Assembly (NCBI GenBank): GCA_036346255.1
Contig: CM070632.1
Span: 30,034,657-30,098,656, forward strand
DNA length: 64,000 bases
DNA from: Ampelocalamus luodianensis
Taxonomy: Eukaryota > Streptophyta > Magnoliopsida > Poales > Poaceae
Reading direction: 5' to 3'
This document shows positions 57,786 through 64,000 of this stretch, in pieces (position 1 is the stretch's first letter; every line of letters starts with the position of its first letter). A program made the translations under genes and the position numbers. The notes beneath the pieces were generated by a model. It did no database searches, was not told where the DNA came from, and saw only the letters and a list, made by a program, of their open reading frames with translations.

Positions 57786-60461
57786 TAATATCCCAAATTC
57801 CAATTAGGAAGAATATTATTCGAAGAGGGAAATTTATTCAATATTCGTTAGTAATCGCAATAAAGAAAAGAGAGAATAATCAATTTAAAGGGTTTTTCTA
57901 CGAAATTTTGACAACTTGGGCCCCGAGCCTTGGCCCAGAAGGCCCAAGAGGGGGGTCGGCCATAGGGGGAGGGCACCACCCCCTTTCCTCCTAACCCTAG
58001 CCGCCTAACACCCCCTCCCCTCCCTTGTGCACCTCCCCTCTCCCCCTTGGTAACCGCCACCACCTCTCCACCTCCTGGCCGCACCCCCTCCCTATGACCA
58101 GCGGCTACCCTGGGAAATTCATCCCCATTGGTGCCGCCCCCTACCTTTGGTGTTCCCTACTGCCGGCCAGCGCGAAGGAAGGAGAGGAAGACTGCGGGAT
58201 TGCCATCCAAAAGAGAGGAAGGAAGAGGGAGTGGAAGGAGATCTTCTTCGTGGGATTCGATCAGCAATCTCCTGTGGTTCTACAAGGGTAACAATCGATG
58301 TTCTTCACTAGCTGAATCATAGTAGATGTGAAATCGATTATGTTTAGTGGATCGAAGTCCTGCTACGAGTAAATCAGATTCTGTCCAGTTTATTGTGCGA
58401 CCGTTTTCATATGTTTAGAGTCTGAATTAGAGGATCTCATCTCCTAAAGTTATGTGGTTTTCTTCTCAGATTTTGGTAGACTCAAAGATCACTCAATTTC
58501 GAGTTACGGTTTAAAAGTTATGTCGAATTCTTTTCTACTGCCCCGAAAGTCTGACGAGAATTAACAGCCACTTTGTTTATTAAAATATGATTATGTTAGG
58601 AGCTGATTCAGAAATGTTGCCCAAAACAAATTCTGTAGATAATTCCAGTAGCTTTCAGGATTGATAAAGAACACCCTTTTTGGATTTGTAGAACAAAATT
58701 TATGTACATTTCAATTTGACTGTCCAGATTGTAAGTCGGGTTCCGACAGTAGTTTTGATCTGTGTGCTAACTTTTGTTAAAGGCAAAATCTGAGTTTCAT
58801 GCCAACTAGACTTTTGAAGGTTATGATCTTAGATTTCTATAATGATAAAATTTTTGGATTTTGGTTAATCCAATCAAAAGTTATGATTATTTCTTTACTG
58901 CTGGTTAGTTCTGCTAGACAGTTTATATATTAGGCTTTCATATGAATGTTAGCCTAAGTTTTTGCCGAATTGGAGGATTCAACCAACTAGACTAATGTGG
59001 AGGTTTTCGTTACCTTTCCATAGGATCTGAGATCACGTCGTTTTGAGTTTTAGAGCAAAAGATATGATATCTTGCGTACTGCTGTCCAGAATAGATTTCT
59101 GTTAGCATGTTGACTAACTTGAGTAGATAAAGTGTTTAATGTTGGGTTATGGGAAGACGATATAGAGCGCCACGAGTAATATCTTGTTAAGCATGTTTGT
59201 TTGATGCCTAGTATCATTCTTGGTTACCAGGTGGTGGTGAACCCCGGTGCTAGAGCGCTCCACCTTTTGTCTTCTGTCTCACGGTTGAGGCAAGTGCAGA
59301 TAGTATTAATGAGTTACTTTATTTCATAATCGATGAATGCCATGGTTTAATGATGAAGCTTTATGTTTAATAATGTTGATGAACATTACCTGTTCATGAT
59401 GAGTTGATATTGAGATTTCAATTTTGCATCGTGACATACATTTCTGTATCTTAGTCTACATGGTAGCCAAAAATTGTTCCTTTAAGGTCCCCGTCATGCA
59501 TTGGATGGGCATAGGTCCCTGTTATGCATTGGACGGGCTTGGGTCCCCACACTCGTGGAGTGTGGGCATTGGATCCCTGTGCCTAGAGGGCACAGGCTTT
59601 GAGTATGTATTGACAGATATACTACTCGGCATTACCGGTATTTGCAAAGAAGATGAAGAAAGAGCATCCATGACATGTTCATTGCATTTCTGCATGAAAT
59701 ATTGCTTTGTGATATATGTTGCTATTGTTCATGGTGGGATTGATTACCCCCATTGGCTCCTTATGATGTTATAAAATTTATTACTATTGCACTTTGCTGA
59801 GTCGTGAACTCACTCTTGCTGTGTTGTGCTTTCTAGGTACCTCTTGAGGCAGCGGTATGCAAGGAGAGGTAGACATGGTGCACTTCACACACACACAAAC
59901 CACAACGAATAAATTATTTCAATTATCAACAATTCATGGTCTTGGTGTTTCCTTTAGACACAACGAATAAATTAGTTCAATTATCAACAATTCATGGTCT
60001 TGATGTTTCCTTTAGACTCAATTTTGGGACCATCCTTCGTGGTGAATGAATTCGAATGTGGTCATGGACGATCCATTTATGCTCTTAATTCTTCGTCATT
60101 CAAGTTCATTTAATTTTATTTGATGGATTATAAGGTTTGATTGGATTATTCTATCATCTTTATTGTTTGGTTGTTCAATGACATGTTAGAGGTAGCTATT
60201 TGATCATTAGCAGCTTCAACATCATATTGTTGGATTGCTTTGGTTTAGTTGTTAAAGAGGAGGCTCCATAAATTGATTAATACTCAATTGGTAGATGTTA
60301 CGCTCTTGTTGAGTGATTATAGTCTGTGATAGTGTTGATTATCAGTTTTATGTCCTTCATGAATGAATTGTTGGTTGAATGTTTATTAAGGTGTTGAAAT
60401 TAGTTGAGTCAATCGAGTAGTTGGTGGCATCCTAGGCTCTATGTTGGGCTGGGGTGTTACA
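57786..60461 (+). mobile_element. Long gypsy (Del/Tekay-like) LTR, plus strand
   Basis: Starts TGTAATATCCC and ends GGGGTGTTACA, a 2.68-kb LTR. It is followed by TTGGAATTAGAGC, a diverged tRNA-Met primer site at 60463-60475, so it is a 5' LTR. About 90 bp of internal sequence remain before the next LTR. The start resembles that of the solo LTR at 15794 (TGTAACAACCC). No coding domain lies inside. Confidence 0.8.
59902..60017. repeat. 58-bp tandem duplication inside long LTR
   Basis: Two copies (59902-59959 and 59960-60017) differ at a couple of positions; the unit starts ACAACGAATAAATTA. Confidence 0.92.
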
Positions 60462-60551
60462 GTTGGAATTAGAGCGGGCTTTAGGTCCATGGTAATTGAA
60501 TATTAAATTGACACATTGTGCACAGTAGGTGGGTTTCGGGTTATCCATTTG
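60462..60551 (+). other. Primer site and stub of gypsy internal region
   Basis: Contains the diverged primer site TTGGAATTAGAGCGGGC. The rest of the element is missing, replaced at 60552 by the opposite-strand LTR. Confidence 0.6.
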
Positions 60552-63500
60552 TGAGGACCCCAGTTTATTTGGCTTGTAATGCTTAACCAACCACCTGGTC
60601 CTAGCATCACAAATCAAATAAACTGATCCTCGAGATATGTATACTTCCTAAAGCGATATCGCACCTCGTTACAAAATTAGACATCAACTCCATTCAAAAC
60701 ATAGAGTCCAAACATTACACTACAAACGGAAGATAAACAAATAGTATAGTTATTACAGACAATGGCCGACTGGCCACAAGATACACAAATAACAAAAGAG
60801 AGACAGCGGAAGCAAAAGCGCCATAAGATGGCTATAAACAAAGCCAATCAGTGTGCCTTCACCCACAAGGCATCTGACCGGACCGCCAAGACTAGTCGTC
60901 ACCCACGAAGCGACAAAGACTGACTCACGTAAGTGAGGACCACGAGGCTCACCTTCTTCCTCTCGCAACAAAACATTAAGCAAAGCACCCGAGTACAAAG
61001 ATTGTCTTTGTACCAAGAAGACGTGTGAACTAGCGGACTGCTCATATGCTACATGCAGGCTTGTTTAGTGGAGGCCATATGTTTTATTTGCACAAAGCCA
61101 ATTTTTGTTTGCAATAAGGTAATACAGTTTAAAGGCAAGTTTGCAATTCATTTTTAAGATTGAAATACAGTACGGATATTAATAACAAAAGCGAAAGATA
61201 AACAACCTAGAAGTGACTATCCCAATAGTCACCCCAACAATAGCACGAATCCCGCATTCGCACCACCCATCAAATTTTAGTTTAAATGTTGTAGTCTAGT
61301 TCTTACGGGCGTATCCGAGTGTGTCCATAACCTAGACGAGGCTATTCGAATAGTTTTAACCTGTGCAGGTGTACCAATGTACCCACACTTGCATCGCCTT
61401 TAAGCCAAAACACACTTCAAGGTATCTTTGGCACGCTAAGTCCTCTGAGACTGTTTCCAATATTGTGTATCAACCCGAGCCGCTCGTATGGATAGAAACC
61501 CATACGCTTACATGGTAAAGCCGAAAAGACAACTACCCACTCGGATAAAGCTTTTGGACAACTACCATGCTCCCACCTCCGTCCCTCCCGCGACCTCCTG
61601 CGACCGGAGCCAATACACGCCAAAGTACTAGGTCAAGAGAGGTCCCATATACTCTAGTGTGGTTAGCACGCAAAATGCTCAAGACGGCGCAAGTAACTCG
61701 GTCCTTAACTGACTCGGGCACCTTTCCAGTCACACCCAACAGATCACACCAGTCTTACCATTGTGCCCAAGTCTAAATCATTTTTGTTTTCATTTTTAAT
61801 TTTGTAATTAAACATAGCAGAAATGCTAAAACATAAAGTTGTGGTAAATTTTGTGTGATCAAGGTTACCGACTAAAGTCGATAACCGCCCAGTTCTACCG
61901 ATACTAAGCATGTCTAAGCAGCTGAAATCGTATCTACTAAGTGACAAGAAATCATCCAGCGATCTCTAATCACAGCAAATAACCTAGGCTCAGGTAGTAG
62001 AGATCAATATTTGTCTACAGGATATGCAGCTACGGATTTAACTAATCCATTTTAACACAAATTAAGCAATGCATACATACAGCTGAAACAAAATATTAGA
62101 ATTTAAAGTACTGGGATTATCATGATCAAACTGCTTGCCTGGCTGCTGTTGCTCAATATGGTGCGGAGGATCGTCCTCAGGGTTGCCGCAAATATCGAAG
62201 CCTAACGATCGAACATAACAGCAAATAAGAACGAATAACACCGACAAAACTCAAACATTCAACAACATCAAACAAGCCAAAACTCACACAGCAGCCTAAG
62301 TATGAAATAACAAAATTTTAGAAACAGAGAACCAATCATTTTAAGTTATTAGCAACTTTCTATGAATTTTCTAAGCTAAAAACACCACAAGTCACTAGTT
62401 AATTACTTAACAAATTTTCATAAACAGAACCAGTGTATAAAATCTATCCTAATAGTTAGTATACTGAAAATGAAATTTTACAGAATTGGGTTCACTTAAT
62501 TTGGACAATTATTGGAAGAGATATGCATTTTCTAATTTAGAAGATACATAAGACATCATTTTATTAGCTAACAGATTTTTGCTACAGAGACATGGGTGAA
62601 GTTAATTTTATCAAATAGTACACTTAAAATGAAAATTAACAGCACTGGTTTCATACAATTTGGATAAAAATTGAATTAGTTATGCATTTTACAAGTTTAA
62701 TTGAATTAACAACTGTGTAAAAGCATTATGATTTACTAAAGCATTTAATCCTTTTTCTACCCACAGCTATCTAGCCCCGACATCGACGGGCGGGCGCGAA
62801 AGCGCTGACCAGAGCGGACTGCCCGCATAAGGTGACGTCGAAGGCGTATTCTAAGAATACGTCTTTGACATATCAAAGTGTACTTCTAACACATACTCAC
62901 AGAGAAATACGCTTTCAAACAGAGAAAACATATTAATAACACTACACCACCCCAACTGACATTCCGGGCCCACATGACAGAGACACAAAGTGAACGGCAA
63001 CGGATGGATTAAACGATTTCTAAACGCGATTAACCGCAAGGGCCCACAAGTCAGAGACTCAAGGTAGACATGATTAGAGTTAAACTAATCTTCACCGGCG
63101 GTTCACCGGCGAGCACGGGCACGGTGGCGCGGCCGCGCAGTGGATCTCGCGAACAAGTGGGTTTCAAAGCGAGCGAGTGATACCTTCGGGTTCACAGAGA
63201 CTCGGCGAACCGGTGGTGGCGGCGCGGATCCAATGGTCACCGGAGATGAGCTCACGACGGCCGGAGGCGGAGGAAGCTTCACGGCTCGCGAGAAGACGCC
63301 ACGCACTTCGAAGCCGGGAAGGTGCGCCACGGAATCGCCTCGACTCCGGAGCAATAAGCACAAGATAACGTCGAAGAAGAAGGTCCGAGGCGGCGGAATT
63401 GCCACGGCGCGAACACCGTGATTGGAGAAGAAAGGGTCGCGCACCTCAACGATGCACCAAAGACAAAAATGAAGCCATCATTAACTTCGTTGCATCAATG

Positions 63501-64000
63501 CGATCCGGCGGACCAAGTGTCGGCCCGAAACTCACGAGCACTAGCAAGCTTGCAGAGCCGAGACCAACGGAGTTGGGGACGAAGAAGTGGCTCGGACGAT
63601 TGACCGGATGCCACGAGCTCGGGATGGGAAAAATGGATGCGCGCCGAGTGTGGTTCACGATGGTGAGGTTGCGGGCTCAAGGGCTTCTCCAACGCGGTGC
63701 TACCTTCGTTTCCTTTCCTACAAACAAGAAATCGGGCGGAGATAGCACGAGAACGCAAAGGAGAAGAAGTGGATGAGCTCGGGGCTTTTATGAAGTCACG
63801 CGATGCCTCCCAACCGGACACGAGGGCATAAAGGTGGCGCGACGCAGTGCGTGGCAAACATGCACGCGCGGCCGCGAGCTCCGGTGAGTGCGGAGAAGAC
63901 GAGGTTGATGCTTGGCGTGGGACCCACATGTCAGCGACAGACGAAGCGGTGCGAACCGGTGGTTTGATTTGATCAGCAACACACCGACCGTTGGATCTGA
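60552..64000 (-). mobile_element. Long gypsy LTR, minus strand, running off the window
   Basis: The minus strand ends ...GTCCTCA at 60552. Marker phrases shared with the solo LTR 12427-15794 occur in the same order: GAGGCTATTCGAATAGTTT (61340), CGGTCCTTAACTGACTCGGG (61700), CATGATCAAACTGCTTGC (62120) and CCGTTGGATCTGA at the window end. Its 5' terminus lies beyond 64000. GC-rich frames at 63100-63980 on both strands have no domain and match the composition of the equivalent part of the solo LTR. Confidence 0.8.
60553..60638. repeat. Inverted repeat near LTR end
   Basis: GAGGACCCCAGTTTATTTG on the left arm and CAAATAAACTGATCCTC on the right arm could fold into a long hairpin with a short loop. 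It sits at the 3' end of the minus-strand LTR. The solo LTR carries a comparable, shorter palindrome at its 3' end (about 12470). Confidence 0.85.

Noticed and set aside
63103..63982. Cluster of open frames of 60-144 residues at the right end
   Set aside because: GC-rich part of the long minus-strand LTR; frames overlap on both strands and show no domain.
1..64000. tRNA or rRNA genes
   Set aside because: No cloverleaf-consistent A/B box pairs or rRNA core sequence were noticed. The tRNA-like matches are retroelement primer sites.

Overview
This is nuclear DNA of a flowering plant, most likely a grass. The evidence is dense nested LTR retrotransposons, two Mutator-like elements (MULEs), a CACTA element, spliced genes with GT-AG introns, and GC-rich coding exons in an AT-rich background. 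There is no sign of bacterial, phage or organellar sequence. Two host genes look intact: a 119-aa single-PAH SIN3-like protein (19155-19879, minus strand) and an 821-aa membrane-anchored ARM-like protein (36747-39522, minus strand). Most other coding capacity belongs to transposable elements, usually broken.

Layout. 1-2032: short satellites and no recognisable gene. 2033-18329: a nest. A Ty1/copia leader (LTR at 2033) is split by a complete 5.9-kb Ty3/gypsy chromovirus (2586-8507). The copia gag and protease follow, then integrase, RT and RNase H of a second copia lineage, which is itself split by a 3.4-kb solo LTR (12427-15794) and ends in its own LTR (18059-18329). 18330-21240: the PAH gene, with a minus-strand gypsy LTR and gag leader just upstream. 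21790-25170: a SIRE/Opie-type LTR and a third copia RT/RNase H remnant. 25508-36161: a 10.65-kb MULE with about 100-bp terminal inverted repeats (TIRs) and a perfect 9-bp target duplication. 36747-39522: the ARM-like gene. 39707-43876: a second MULE with about 200-bp TIRs and its own 9-bp duplication, inserted 184 bp upstream of the ARM-like start codon. 44203-49331: a complete minus-strand Ty3/gypsy element with a perfect 5-bp duplication. 49855-56000: a very old copia element. 56191-57785: the 5' end of a CACTA element. 57786-64000: two long LTRs in opposite orientation, of the same general kind as the solo LTR at 12.4-15.8 kb.

The most unusual object is the MULE at 25508-36161. Besides a degraded MURA-type transposase it carries, all on the plus strand, a plant mobile domain (PMD) gene and two GRF-type zinc-finger genes. 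The second of these is intact and encodes a 142-aa protein with a C-terminal membrane segment. Both GRF genes are preceded by the same short cis repeat and a TATA box, so they look like a coordinated cargo module. What the cargo does is unknown. Functions proposed here rest on domain recognition by eye; no database search was run.
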